A DNA stretch of 64,000 bases from Polytrichum commune (GCA_950295325.1 OX485806.1:16306001-16370000); one strand, 5' to 3'; shown: positions 12,735 through 24,280, counted from the stretch's first letter. A program made the numbers and translations. The notes: generated from the sequence alone by a model not told the origin.

Positions 12735-13234
12735 TCACTATAAAAAAAGAAACCAAATACAAAATTACAACTTACATGTAGTTCATAAGCCAGCCAGTGG
12801 GCGAGCTAGGTCGGATGTTCAAAGACTAGTGACTGCATGCATCAGACTAGTTTTCAATAATTCTTTTGACGCATTTATGACTCAGATTTTCTTGAGGTTT
12901 CGTCGCACGATGTAGCTAGTGACCTCCAAACAGCTATCACTATGCGTAAGTGTGTTTTATTATTATTATTAATAAATTTTCTTTTTTTAAAATCTTTGTA
13001 ACAGCTATAATGTATGTTGCCGTTCACCAGTATGCTTTGAATGTGACCAACTGTGCAGTGTTGATGACAGTGGACTCTGGTAGCGGAAGAAGGAAGGTAA
13101 AGGGGAAACAAAAAAGTAACGAGGGAAAAAAAACACTTAAAAACTCAGTTTATGTAAGTTAAAGCCTGCTGTAGGTCCACTGCCTTGCTCAGAGGGGAGC
13201 TTGGGAATTATGATGATTTCGTATACAACACAAC

Positions 13235-13482
13235 ACGGCTCGTGGAGAACCGGCGGTTAGTGGCAGATGAACCGGTGGAGTTGGAGACATAACCGGTTGA
13301 AGTTCACCGAGACTTAAGGAGAATGAATTACCGATCGTTTTAGAGGAATCTATGGAGGAATATACCTAAATGAATAAAGAAGCAAAACCGGAAGATTATG
13401 TCAACATGTAACCGGTTGGATTTAGAGTCACTAGGATCTTGACCGACTATATATTACGCCCAAAAACTTCCCAAGCAATGGT
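13235..13482 (-). repeat. AACCGGTT-family repeat, copy 2
   Basis: Contains ACCGGCGGTTAG, GATGAACCGGTGGAG, ATAACCGGTTGAAG, ACCGATCGTTTTAGAGGAAT, CATGTAACCGGTTGGATTTA, GGATCTTGACCGACTATATA and CCCAAAAACTTCCCAAGCA. It is colinear with 15715-15962 and inverted relative to 15075-15312. Confidence 0.8.
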
Positions 13483-13899
13483 ATACAACTGCACCTCTCA
13501 TTCATCCAACGTAAAACCCCAGAAGTTCACTATTTGTGTCTACTTAGTGCGAGTTGCCATTCGGAGTTACGTGTTGCGATCAAATTTTGTTTTACCAATA
13601 TGATCACTTTCACCAACTAAGTTATATCATATTCTTCAGCGTACATACTAACTACTTATGTTAATTGGGTACAAAATGGTTTTCTCAGTATAATGTTATA
13701 GCAATGCGGAACTTTAAATGATGATCCGCATTAATTTTCTTGAAATGTATGGTAAATGAGCATGTATTCATGAATTTAGTGTCACTCAGTACAAATTCCA
13801 GCCCTAGTTAACTTTGAAATTTGGCTAGATTGTGCGTGTGACTTGAATTAATACCATCCTCACTAATTGGTACATTTAGTGGGGTATGATAATGACAAG

Positions 13900-14240
13900 G
13901 TGGATGATGAATTTATTTATATTTCTATTTTCTATTTTTTGACTAGCCCCCACTTCTCGTAGGATATGAAACACGTGATTTAGTACTTACAAGGCAATTA
14001 GCAAATCCAAACCAAGGTTGTCACTGCCACTTTCCTAATAATTTTCTAAGGTCACATGATGCACATCTTATTCATTATCAAAGTGAACTTCATTCTCATG
14101 CTCATTTTACATACAAGCTCACCCCCCATGCCCAAATTATGTTGATCTTGAGCCTAGAATGGTTTCAAAAAGCATTTGAGCACACAAATTTAGGTGTCGT
14201 GACCAAAGTAGGCGCATTTATCTCAAGACACTTCACACAA
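13900..14240 (+). repeat. Family-C interspersed repeat, copy 1
   Basis: Text of the type CCCACTTCTCGTAGGATAT, CTTATTCATTATCAAAGTGAA, ATGTTGATCTTGAGCCTAGAA, TTGAGCACAC and a final GGTGTC recurs at about 26.4, 39.5, 46.7, 54.1, 54.5, 59.1 and 60.9 kb in both orientations. It is non-coding. The terminal structure is unclear, so the class is unassigned. Confidence 0.55.
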
Positions 14241-14629
14241 GAGTTGAAGGTTTGTACCCATTGCATTCTAAGATCTCTAATTGGTTGAAAAGGCCGAGGC
14301 TGCCCAAATTCACTTCACACTAGAGGGTGAAGGCCTAATGGCCCAAAGAAATTATCATGGGTGAAGAGTCTACATGGACTCCTACATGGATTCCTACAAA
14401 TAACGTTTCATGATCTGCCAAAATTTTCGTGAATCCCACGTCCAAGAGGTAAGCTTGACAAAGATTTTGGCAAACCATGTTGGTTTTACAAAAATGACTT
14501 CCCCATTTCTCATGGTACGACCTTTGGATGAGAGCAAAAGACCCTCACAATTACATGGTCATGACCCTTGGCTCGTGTGGGACGTGACCCTTAAATTTAA
14601 CGTTGTATTATGTTGTTTATAGTAGAGGG

Positions 14630-15005
14630 TGCCTATTCCTGAAGAGGACCCCACCGACAATCTATAGGATACCATAATTTCAATCAAGCTAGGACTCAAT
14701 TTCAATCAGGTTGGGACTCAATTTTGATTAGGCTAGAACCAATAGGCCATGACACATATCTTGGTTTTGGGTGCTAAACTGAAGAGGAACAAGCGGTTAT
14801 GGTAGACTCTAGACATTGGTAATATGTTTGGGCCAACTTTTAGCTTCAAAAATTTACAGATGTTTTCAAATTTAAGGAATAAAATTACCAAAAAATTTGC
14901 AATCCTCCTAATTACTATCTTCCTTCATGGGAAAAAATGCACCACTTTGTACTTCTCCAAACCTGGCGCAAAATCTCTTAAGTGATCGGTTATGGACGCC
15001 TCTAC
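14630..15005 (-). repeat. Inverted copy of the 11-kb segmental repeat
   Basis: Reverse complement of the 10955-11935 unit: ATCTATAGGATACC, TTGGTTTTGGGTGCTAAACT, AGACATTGGTAATATGTTTG, and the CTTAAGTGATCGGTTATGG end. Confidence 0.7.
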
Positions 15006-15074
15006 TCTATATCATAGACGTATGTGGAATTCTTGAACTACTTTCAATCAAATCCAAAAGAAAAGTGCACCTGG

Positions 15075-15312
15075 TGCAGTGCCCGGGAAGTTTTTGGTGC
15101 ATAGTCGGTCAAGATCCTTGTGATTCTTAATCCAACCGGTTACATGTTCACATCTTCTGGTTTTGCTTTATTCATTTGAGATATATATTCTGTATATTCC
15201 TCTAAAATGATCAGTAATTCTCCTGAAGTATTGAACTTCAACCGGTTCGTTATTTCTCAAACTCAACCGGTTCATCTGTACCTAAGTTAACTGCCGGTTC
15301 TCCCCGATCATA
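15075..15312 (+). repeat. AACCGGTT-family repeat, copy 3
   Basis: Begins GTGCCCGGGAAGTTTTTGG, then TCGGTCAAGATCC, CAACCGGTTACATGTTCACA, ATTCCTCTAAAATGATCAGT, two further CAACCGGTTC sites, and ends CTGCCGGTTCTCC. Confidence 0.8.
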
Positions 15313-15714
15313 GAATAGAGCAAAGACGATCGATCACCAGCTAAGCTAACTTAACTTAGCCTTCGAAATCTCCAAACGGATCGAGGACTCCAAAAGCATT
15401 GTCATGAATGTCAAAAGCATCGGCAGCTCTTCCTTGGTATTCGTGACACATTTTTACATTGATGGTCCAATTCAAATTCAAACTCCCCAAGCAACAATAT
15501 AATGCTACAACCAACAGCGCTACTACCAAACTTACATTCGCCACATTTAACGAATCCATTTAATGAGTCAGCAGGTGCGATGAATTTTTGGCCTGGGGTG
15601 GGTTGGTTTGTAACTGACAAACCACTTTCGAAGAGGTCCACTCAAGATGAGCTTTTAGCCCTCAATTTACTACAAATCAATTGAAATTTAAGTTTTGAGA
15701 CTTAAATTGTCTAC

Positions 15715-15962
15715 AGCACTGCTTGGGAAGAACCAGCGGTTAGTTACTATAGTTGCAGATGAACCGGTTGAAGTTGGAGACTTCCTTCAGGAGAATTACT
15801 GATCGTTTTGGAGGAATCTATCGAAGAATAGACCTCCTCAAATGAATGAATGAATGAAGCATTTGCAAGATAATGTCAACATGTAACCGGCTGAATTTAG
15901 ATTCACTCGGATCTTGACCGACTATATATATATATATATGCCCAAAAACTTCCCAAGCAGTG
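15715..15962 (-). repeat. AACCGGTT-family repeat, copy 4
   Basis: Inverted relative to 15075-15312: ACCAGCGGTTAG, GATGAACCGGTTGAAG, ACTGATCGTTTTGGAGGAAT, a GAAT/TGAA microsatellite, CATGTAACCGGCTGAATTTA, a TA microsatellite near 15923-15940, then CCCAAAAACTTCCCAAGCAG. With copy 3 it forms a large inverted pair. Confidence 0.8.
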
Positions 15963-16194
15963 GTCTACAGATATTCACTCTCTGTTTGCTTTTATTTCTT
16001 TCTTTTCGTATAAAAGAAAAACGGCTAAAAATGAAGCGAGTGATGAGAAATTTGTGTGGTTCTTTGTTTCGAAGTCCCATTGAGGTGTAAAGATTTAAGG
16101 GTCGAGTCATCACATAGGTCCCACCGATTATATTTGCAATTGGATTTAGTATGATTGTAGGCGTCTATAACTTGAGTACCTCGTCGAATGAATG

Positions 16195-16415
16195 GGGAGA
16201 ACCGACCCTGAATTACAGATGAACCGGTTGAGTTTGAGAAATAATTGGTTCAAATTCAAGACATCATGAAGAATTTTGAAGAACTTTAGAGTAAGGTATC
16301 AAATGTTCCGCGATCTAATGAAGAGAAATCGAGAGGTGTCAACGTGCGCATTGGTTCATCTCGGAAACATGAACATCTCGATCGATTATACCCAAAAATC
16401 TCCCCGGGCATTGAC
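16195..16415 (-). repeat. AACCGGTT-family repeat, copy 5 (diverged)
   Basis: GAGAACCGACC, ACAGATGAACCGGTTGAGT, AATAATTGGTTCAAATTC, then CCCAAAAATCTCCCCGGGC at the far end. The middle is diverged from the other copies. Confidence 0.65.
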
Positions 16416-17089
16416 CTCGTCCAATATCATTGTAACACACACCTTTTGGCGTTTTTTTTTAGCCACAAACCTTGTCATACATAACATGACTCAGCTTAGC
16501 CATGGCGCTTTGTCACCTACCGGTCATGGTTTAAGTTCGGTAATGCTATGATATACCACTCAAACGTAGGTGTGCAGTTTGAAAAGAGTGACTACATAAG
16601 GTCCATATAGTCCAATGATTGTTAGTAATACATCATAACATAACATAACATATTGGCTTAACACCTAAGCGTCTAAGAAGTCCTATGCATGCCCTCCGTC
16701 CACAGAAATGTACGGTATTTAAGTGCACTATCTAAAATCAACGCACTACCCTAACGCATTTGTCAATTCAATTAAATAACTTAACAATGTTGTTGAAGAT
16801 CTAGGCTAAAGTACACAACACATACTTAGCAAGTGCCCGTGGATGCAAACACGTACTTAGTGTTTTGGATCATTAAAGTCATGTGTGAGTAGTACGTATA
16901 TATGTGTACTTTCTGCTTCACATGAAATAATGAACAATTTGTTGAAAATAGAGTTGAAAACCTAAAAGTTTATTTATTTATTTTTAAGGAATTGGTGAGG
17001 CTCGTAGAAATCTTGTAGTTGGTTGTATATTTAGTCCCTAGTAAGCCCTTTAAGTTATGGGTTAATGAGGCACCATGGTCACGCATGGA

Positions 17090-17770
17090 CTTAGTTGCAA
17101 AAAACTTAGGGCCACATCACATTATGGCTGAAGGTCAAGAGGCCGTTGATTTCCACCAATCAGATTGCAAGAAACCAAGAATTTGGCCTCTCGACCCTTC
17201 ACACCAGAGGTCAAAGTCCAAAGGCCGTCGCAATTTAAAACGCCTACATGGCAATACTTTTTGACAAAGGTGACGGACTCTCAGTGGAAGTTTGGGTCGG
17301 ACGGGAATGGAAACCCAAACTATGGTCGAGAGGCCGTCGATTCTTTTTTCATATGAAAATCAGAACTGAGAAGATCTTGACCGTTAGATTGGAGAGGTTG
17401 TTTTGGGCAGGGGATAAAAGTGGGATGCTCCTTCTTCCTTGGGACTTTGGGCTTGGCCTTTGGAGGCTTCACACTATGGGCGTCCAAGTGGAGAGGCCGT
17501 GGGAGTTCATGGCCAAAGGTTTGGACTTTGGACTTGGCCTTTGGAAACTTCACACTGTGCCCGGCCAAAGACTCCAGTTCCTCTATTTTATCAGTCGTCT
17601 ATTTTCAGCCCATTTCTTTGGACTCTCAACAAAGCTTGGCCATTCAATCCCACATCCTCCTCTCGACTTGGATGGCCATAGTGTGAAGCGGCCCTTCCAC
17701 CAAGAAAGAAGGACCATTGAAGAAGCATGATGGCCAGTTTTGACCCCCAAAAGAACAGAAAATCCCAAAA
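17090..17770. repeat. Composite repeat with CACACT-ATGGGC-GAGAGGCCGT units
   Basis: Units such as GAGAGGCCGTCGATT, TTTGGAGGCTTCACACTATG and TTTGGAAACTTCACACTGTG recur within this stretch and, more diverged, near 14240-14560 and 21790-22420. Overlapping long open frames on both strands follow the repeats and show no domain, so I treat them as non-coding. A TATATC-type microsatellite follows at about 17790-17828. Confidence 0.5.
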
Positions 17771-18521
17771 TCCATTTAAAGCACAACATATCTATATCTA
17801 TATATCTATATATCTATATCTATATATAACTTAGACGCCACCTTGGCATGAGAACAATTGAGAGCCCAACTTCAAGTGTACTTTGAGCATGCAATGGAAT
17901 TGAAAGCCCTGTCGCAGGTTAGCCAAAAAGTTATGATATTTTATTTCGGAGTTGGCAAGGTTTGGGAAATGAAACAAGCATGAGCCCTGAAGGACCTCGG
18001 AACCACAATGATTTCTCTGACACTTTCTTCACCCACATTGCTACGGGTAAGTCGGACCATGGAGGATGGCCTTTTCCTATGGTCTGTTTTTTTAACAAAT
18101 TGATTTACAAAGCTTTTGAGTACCTCACTAGCTAGGTGGAAACCGAATGTGGACCAAGAGGAATGATGACCGTGCACCAGAAAATGGATGTGCTCATTTT
18201 TTTAACATATGTCCAAAAAGGGTACTTTTCTAAAAAGGAAACTCAGGTTTGATCATTCGCTTGTCTTCTTTTGTCTTCATCTTCTCTCCCCCAAAGAGTA
18301 TTTCATTAAAAAAATAAAAATTATAACAATATTTCTCTGCCATGGGCCCTTGCTTTTTTCTACCAGACCACCTCTTTTGTCTCTCCCACCGTAGAACCCG
18401 TTGGACCATGTCTGCGGGTTAATGTAGGCCTTAAAATATGTCTTTTGGGGACCTCGAACTGCTTGGTCACTCTGACATTTTGTCCTTGGTGTAAACCGAA
18501 GTGGTCCCGGGATGAGTTCAA

Positions 18522-20687
18522 TGTTGAGGTCACCTTCGAACCCTCAGCCTTAGACGGTGTAACCCGCTGCTGACCGGTTTACATGGAAGTTACTCCCACC
18601 AAAATTAGATCATCGTAAGTCTTCATATTTGTGAAGGTGTTTGTACTTTCTTTGTTAACTTGATTTTGTAACCTACAATTTTAATGCTCTTTTGAATTCT
18701 CATGGAGTAGTTGATCTAAGGTTGCAAGTTTATGTTCCCCGAAACCTGATATTCAGGTTTGGTGTTCCTAAGAACAAACTCTTCCTAGTTCTGAATCATC
18801 TATTAGATCTTGCATCTTTCATGGTTTGAATGACTAGCAAGATAATCTTATTCTCTTTTAATCAAGAATTTTGTATTAAGGTTTCTTATAAATCTCTAAG
18901 GAGAAAGTGTCTTGTCTTTCAAGCTTATGTTCCCCTAAATTCTAATGTCAAGGTTAAGTGTTCTCATGGAATCCCCAAGGAGTAGTTGACCTAAGTTTTC
19001 AAGCTTATGTTCCTTTAAATCCTAATGTCAAGGTTAAGTGTATTTAAAGGAACTTCATTCTTGTATACAATATCTTTCATGGTTTGAATGATCGTAAAAT
19101 ATTTTTAATCCATTTAAGAATGTGTATTTATGATAAAGTCACAATTCCTTGAATGTCAAAACATACTCCCTCGCTAATTGGAACTCATGAGAGTTCTCTA
19201 GTTTCTCCGATGTTCACTTGAGGATCCTTGCCTAAGTACTTTATCACGAGGCAATCATACTCTCTTACCATTATAAATTCCCTATTCAAAACACCTTCTA
19301 CCAAAATAATTTCGAGGTTTTAGCGTATCTTCATATTGACGTGATCCCTCTTTTACTTATGGGTATTCAATTGAGTATGGTATGTGTGGGAGGGTAAGGG
19401 ATAATAGGGAAATGTCCTCCGGTAGATCTTCCTATGTGATTTATTCCCTATTTGATAAGTTCTCCCATAGTGCCTCCTAGTCAATAAGCTAGGTGTCTAT
19501 GCGAGTTTGAATACCCCTTCGTTAATTTCCTAGCCTTAATTGTCCTTGGCATCTACATTAATTGCTTTGGGTAAGCTCCCTCTTTTTGCAAGCGAGTTAT
19601 CCCTTATAGTAATTTAGTAACTTGGGATTTCTTCGTAATGTCTAGGTGATCCTCTTATTTCCCACCATACCTCTCCGGCCTCCTCTAAAGCCTTGGTCTT
19701 TAGTTCCAAGAAATCCGGCCTAAAACTCTTCTTGCCGCGAAGCCCTTTTAAACTCTAAGTTTGGAAATCCTATATTGATAAAATTCACCATACTACGCTT
19801 TCCTAAATGCTCTCTAATTTCTAAATCGATTATACTCTTAGAGTATTCTTGTCCTTCTTCTTCGGAAAACCTTGGTATAATTCCTAATTACTTGAATCCG
19901 ACTTATCCATGCTAGATTTCTGATAGTAAATAAGGTAGCCTCAATGGTAAGTGATTTCATTATCCGAAGGTAACAATTGAGACACTTCACGTAAGATCGT
20001 TCAGTGCCAAATGAAGTGCTTTAGGGTCTTCAAGTACCCCTCTTTAAATAGTCTCTGAAATCTAATTTTAGTATAATTATGCGGGTTTCCTAAAAATAGG
20101 ACTGTGATGTCTCCGCAGCCAAAATTCAGGGTCAATTTCCTAGTTATGAAGATCTCAGTCCTAACCGCTTCCAATATCTACTTTCCACTAACATTTGCCG
20201 GTTGAGGTGGTTGCTCTAACTACTTGAAGTCTAAGTCTATAGTCTTGGACTAGGGGTCTTGGCAGGAGTCTTTCACTGTGGCCTATACCCGCTCCAAGTC
20301 CTGGTCTTGGCGCTCCCCTCCGGTCTTCGCTCTCGTCCCCGAGTCGTGGCCGCGTTCCCACGAGTTCCCGTGCTCGTTCCCGAGTCGTGGCCGCGTTCCC
20401 ACGAGTTCCCGTGCTCATTCCCGAGTCGTGGCCGCGTTCCCACGCTCGTTCCCGGTCCTACGCTCGTTCCCACGCCAGGGGGGTCTTTTCCTTCGCCGGC
20501 CTCCCTTCTTTTCGCCGATCTTGTACGTGGCAGCTCCTCCTGCCCTAGTCTCCATCCTCTCTTTCGTTGGCCGCCTCCTTCGTCCGTCTGCAAGCTCCTT
20601 TCCTTCCGACCGCCACCCCTCTTCTCATCGCAGCTCTTCCTCTCCTGATCGGAAATTTGATCGCCTCCATCACTTTGTGTCACTACA
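18522..20687. mobile_element. Solo LTR (2,166 bases) with TTCAA target duplication
   Basis: The insertion begins TGTTGAGGTCACC and ends CACTACA. It is flanked on both sides by TTCAA (18517-18521 and 20688-20692), and the flanking sequence is one MITE interrupted at that point. TG...CA ends and a 5-base duplication are the signature of LTR-retrotransposon integration. No gag-pol or second LTR is present inside, so it is best read as a solo LTR left by recombination. It holds a degenerate tandem repeat (AAGCTTATGTTCC...AAGGTTAAGTG) at about 18710-19045 and a G+C-rich 41-base tandem array at 20335-20470. Confidence 0.8.
20335..20470 (+). repeat. 41-base G+C-rich tandem repeat inside the LTR
   Basis: Units start at 20335, 20376 and 20417, exactly 41 bases apart, each carrying GAGTCGTGGCCGCGTTCCCA. 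The third unit breaks down into GTTCCC-ACGCTC fragments. Its composition is far more G+C-rich than the surroundings. Long open frames on both strands here are repeat translations. Confidence 0.85.
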
Positions 20688-20800
20688 TTCAACAACCAAT
20701 CACAAATTTTACAAGGCCTTGGGACGATTTCGTGGTCCATGGTGTAAACAACCCCTAAGTTAGGTATGCGATCGTGTGATGACCAAGATGACTTGTGTGT

Positions 20801-20820
20801 GGGTGGGTGGGTGGGTGGGT
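20801..20820 (+). repeat. (GGGT)5, G-quadruplex-type run
   Basis: Five consecutive GGGT units immediately outside the right end of the split MITE. Four or more G3 runs with one-base loops satisfy the usual quadruplex rule. Confidence 0.8.
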
Positions 20821-20949
20821 TGATATTGGCAATTTTTTAAATAATAATTCTAAAAATTAAATTACATAAATTATTCATCGCAAATCCCATGTATAGTTTC
20901 GTAATTGAGGTTGCCCATAAAATGTTTTTTGAAAAAAAGATAGCCTTGA

Positions 20950-21700
20950 AACTTCATAAAGTTATAAGTAAGTAGGTAGTCTGTTGCCATGTGGGACTGG
21001 GACTTTTTTTGCAAGCATAAGGCCATTTTTTATGTTGAGCCACCCTCACAAAATGGACAGTACTCACCTTCATATTTGTCGAGAAGAAGTCTATGGGCGA
21101 TGAAACCAGCTTCTGGCTTCTAGTGAGGCCACGTTGCATGTGCTTTCTCGACCATCGGATTTGACCGATATAACCCTCCTCCCCTGATCTCCTCCGGCCC
21201 GCCACTACTCATCCACTGCGTGTGCAGACATACAGACAGAGAAGACAGACAAACACTCACTCTCTTCGCCTTCGCGATTACGATTTCTTTGCCGATTCTC
21301 TTCGCCAGAGGTCATCCGATTACGTTCCATCTATTTTCACTAACCCAACTGATAACTAGCCATCACCCGGGCTTGACTTTCTAGTAGTCAATATGGTTAC
21401 ATAATAATAATAATAATAATAATTTGCAAATCAAGGCTGACATGGCAATAGCGGGGTCCCACATGTAGTGGTGAACTTGCCGAGTAGGTTTAAGAACACC
21501 AAACATCTAATCCGGACCGAAAATCAAGGTCGAAAATCAAGGCCAAATTAAGATCAAAACGTTGGGCCTACCCCTCCCCCTTAAAAAAAAGGGTAGGTTT
21601 AAGCAATGTTAAGTTTGCGTGAATGCAAATACCTTTCCATGCCATAACATTATTGAGCTCATTTAAACAAGGCGTTTTGTGGGCTTTGCAAGTCCCTTAG
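20950..21700. other. Intergenic, no gene supported
   Basis: Between 21120 and 21330 the plus strand looks leader-like (GATATAACCCTCC, then CTTCGCCTTCGCG text), but I find no coding exon downstream. An AAT microsatellite lies at about 21402-21424. Confidence 0.4.
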
Positions 21701-21739
21701 TTAGATTCCGGCATATAAATCCCGGATCCTTTTTATTTC

Positions 21740-22560
21740 ACACTCTTGGTTTGAATTTGGGTGCCCATACACATAGTGAAGCGACTGGCTTGATGGGTGG
21801 GTGAAGTGACCAACTACATCGGCCAATGTATCTTGAGCACAAGTCACAACTCCTCAATGCCAATCCCTTGCCTAAGGGCCACCTCACACACGAACCAAGA
21901 GCCGTGACCATGTGATTGTGAGAGCCCAAAAGAAAGTGTCCAAAGGCCGTCCCAACACATCTCCAAAATCACGTAGTGTGGTCACGGACCCTCAAGTGTA
22001 GTGTGAAGCCATATGTGATCGGGCCTTCAACTCAATGCTATTTCAATGAATTTCTATTCATGTGGGTCTTCACATGTGATAAAATAGAATAAAACAACGG
22101 CTGTGAGAGTTCGGAGTGCCATGGTCTCCCGGTTTTATTATGTTAGGCCTACCTCCAAGAGGTGGTTTTTGGGACTAGTCCAAGTGACCATGAAACATGA
22201 TCCATTCGACGCAATGTAGGAATCCATGTAGACTTTACACCCATCTTGCCATTCACATAATTCGTTGGTCCCTCAAGCGTAGTGTGAAGTGAACTTGGGC
22301 CGGCTCCGCCTTTTCCACCAATGAGAGTGCTTGAAGTGCAATGGTCACGGGCTCTCAGTCTCATGTGTGAAGTGGCCCTAAGTTTGCCAGGCCGACCCCA
22401 TTGCCATAGTTGGCAAGTCCGCCACCAAGAAGGCCACCCCATGCAAATATATAGAGACCGCCTCCTATGTGTTGGAAAAAGGCTATGGAATATACCCAGG
22501 GGATGTGGACTCTTTGTTGGAAACCCAAATGATGTGCGTGAGGTGACCATGAATTAAACC
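21740..22560. repeat. Diverged repeats related to 14.2-14.6 and 17.1-17.7 kb
   Basis: Recurring text such as GTGAAGTGACC, GTCTACATGGATTCCTACA (in reverse) and AAGGCCGTCCCAACAC. No domain is recognisable in any frame. Confidence 0.45.
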
Positions 22561-23165
22561 CCCCTTATATACAAGAAGTTTATAGAGAACAACATATGGA
22601 TATGTACTAATGGTAGGTTTAGAAGATGGACTTGTGTATTTATACTAAACTTTTGAATTTAATGTGATAGATGTCTCCACTACATACACAAAATATAAAT
22701 CATCAAACAAATAGGTTTTCATCACATATACAAGTCATTGGGGACTATAATTACCACATGATAACAGTGGATGACAACCCTAAATTGGATGAACTAGCAC
22801 ATCTCTTGTTAGTATTTTTTTTTCATGTAAAACTTACGATCCTCTTTTGTAGATCTATGTTTACTTTGTCTTGATAGCCTTTTTAGTTAATATACACACT
22901 ACAGAAAACACTACCTCTCTCTTATGATGTATGCTATGCATGCTAACGCCTCAAATAATACCCCTTATTACACTCACGCTAGTTTGTAAGTGATATGAAG
23001 AGTCCACCCTCCAAGGGAATTATATGACATACATTACTCCATAATTTAGTTTTGCCACTCTTAACAATTGTCGCCCAATTGACTTCATAACATTCTTAAA
23101 TTAGTTTGTTGTTGGGGAGGGAGTCCGTGTTCTCAATAGATGGCTTCTAAAATGCTCTTCAATTC

Positions 23166-23252
23166 AATGAAGGAAAACCAAAACCGGTCAACATGCTCCG
23201 AAACTACTAGGATCTTGACCGATTATGCCCATAAACCTCCCCCGACACTGAT
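23166..23252 (-). repeat. AACCGGTT-family repeat, fragment
   Basis: Only one end is kept: AAAACCGGTCAACATG, TAGGATCTTGACCGATTATG and CCTCCCCCGACACTG. Confidence 0.6.
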
Positions 23253-23513
23253 GTTGTTATGAAACCTTGAAATTTTGAGAGAAGAATAAACGGAATAAAT
23301 AAAGAGATAAAATTTCCAATCGATCATGGCACGCAGGTGTAATATACGTGTGATAAATCACCTCCAATGTCGTCATAAATGTATTGACTTAGTGGTCCGT
23401 GATCATCGGGTGTTCATGAATCATGATGTATAAAAGACGGTGTAGTGTTTTTAAAGAGTGGACATCGATATCATTCCTTCCAACCCCACGGTCTATTACA
23501 CTAAGGGGTTGTT

Positions 23514-24078
23514 TACACCATGGACCATGAAGTCGTCCCAAAGCCTTGTAAAATTTGTGATTGGTCATTGACTTTGTCTTGGGACCACTTCGGTTTACAC
23601 CGAGGAACAAATGTCAGAGTGACCATGGAGTTCGAGGTCCCCAAAAGACATATTTTAAGGCCTACATTATCCGTTGACATGGTCCAACGGTTTTTGTGGT
23701 GGGAGAGGCAATAGAGGTGGTATGGTACAAAAAGACAGGGGCCCATGGCGGAGAAATAGTGTTATAATACTTTTTTGATGAAATGCTTTTGAGGGAAGAG
23801 AAGATGAAGACAAGAGAAGACAAGAGAATGGCCAAACTTGATTTTATTTTTATTTGTTCAAAACTGCCATTTTTGGGCATATATTAAAAATAAAAAATCA
23901 ACACATTCGTTTTCTGGTGCATGGTCATTCCTCTTGGTCCACATTTGGTTTATACCTAGTGAGGGGCCCAAAGGCTTTGTAAATTAATTTTTTAAGAAGT
24001 CGGACCATGAAAGTCGGACCATGGAAAAAGGCCATCTTCCAGAGTCTGACTTCATGATCTGTGGTGTAAGCCAACCCT
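23514..24078. mobile_element. Family-A MITE, copy 4, best preserved
   Basis: Left end GGGGTTGTTTACACCATGG; right end as the near complement, GTGGTGTAAGCCAACCC. TAA stands directly outside both ends. A 3-base T-A-rich duplication and short inverted ends fit PIF/Harbinger-type (Tourist-like) elements. The interior is non-coding and includes GGGCCCATGGCGGAGAAATA and two GTCGGACCATG repeats near the right end. Confidence 0.85.
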
Positions 24079-24088
24079 AAACGTGATA

Positions 24089-24280
24089 TTTAGTGTCACT
24101 TACTATTTGGAATTACACAATGCTATATCTATTTTACTGTATATCTCATATTTTACCAACAAATGTGAAATTGTTAGTTTGGACATCATAGAACATGAAC
24201 AACTTTACTTGGTAAAAAATTCCATCAATAGTGAGAAAAGATATAGCACCGTGTAATTCCAAAATAGGAAGTGACACAAA
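24089..24280. mobile_element. Family-D MITE, copy 1
   Basis: Ends TTTAGTGTCACTTACTATTTG and its imperfect complement near 24258-24280 (CCAAAATAGGAAGTGACACA). The interior, GTTTGGACATCATAGAACATG and TTTACTTGGTAAAAAATT, matches the copy at 37890-38079. About 190 bases, non-coding. It sits ten bases from the family-A copy. Confidence 0.85.

Larger units (their letters stand above)
18050..20756 (-). mobile_element. Family-A MITE, copy 3, split by a solo LTR
   Basis: The left piece (18050-18521) runs from GTCGGACCATGGAGGATGGC through GGGCCCTTGCTTTT and GTCACTCTGACATTTTGTCC to GTGGTCCCGGGATGAGTTCAA. The right piece (20688-20756) resumes TTCAACAACCAATCACAAA and ends CCATGGTGTAAACAACCCC. Joined, the two pieces are colinear with the reverse complement of the 23.5-kb copy. 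The outer ~40 bases of the left end are missing. Confidence 0.85.

Noticed and set aside
12875-13162. Pair of 70-78 residue frames on opposite strands
   Set aside because: Low-complexity AT-rich sequence; no domain or splice context.
17248-17730. Plus-strand frame of 160 residues
   Set aside because: Covers a repeated non-coding unit found elsewhere in the window, has no recognisable domain, and other frames are open in parallel.
20259-20763. Long open frames on both strands (up to 161 residues) rich in Pro, Ser and Arg
   Set aside because: They lie over the 41-base G+C-rich tandem array of the solo LTR and run past the LTR border into the MITE; high G+C removes stops by chance.
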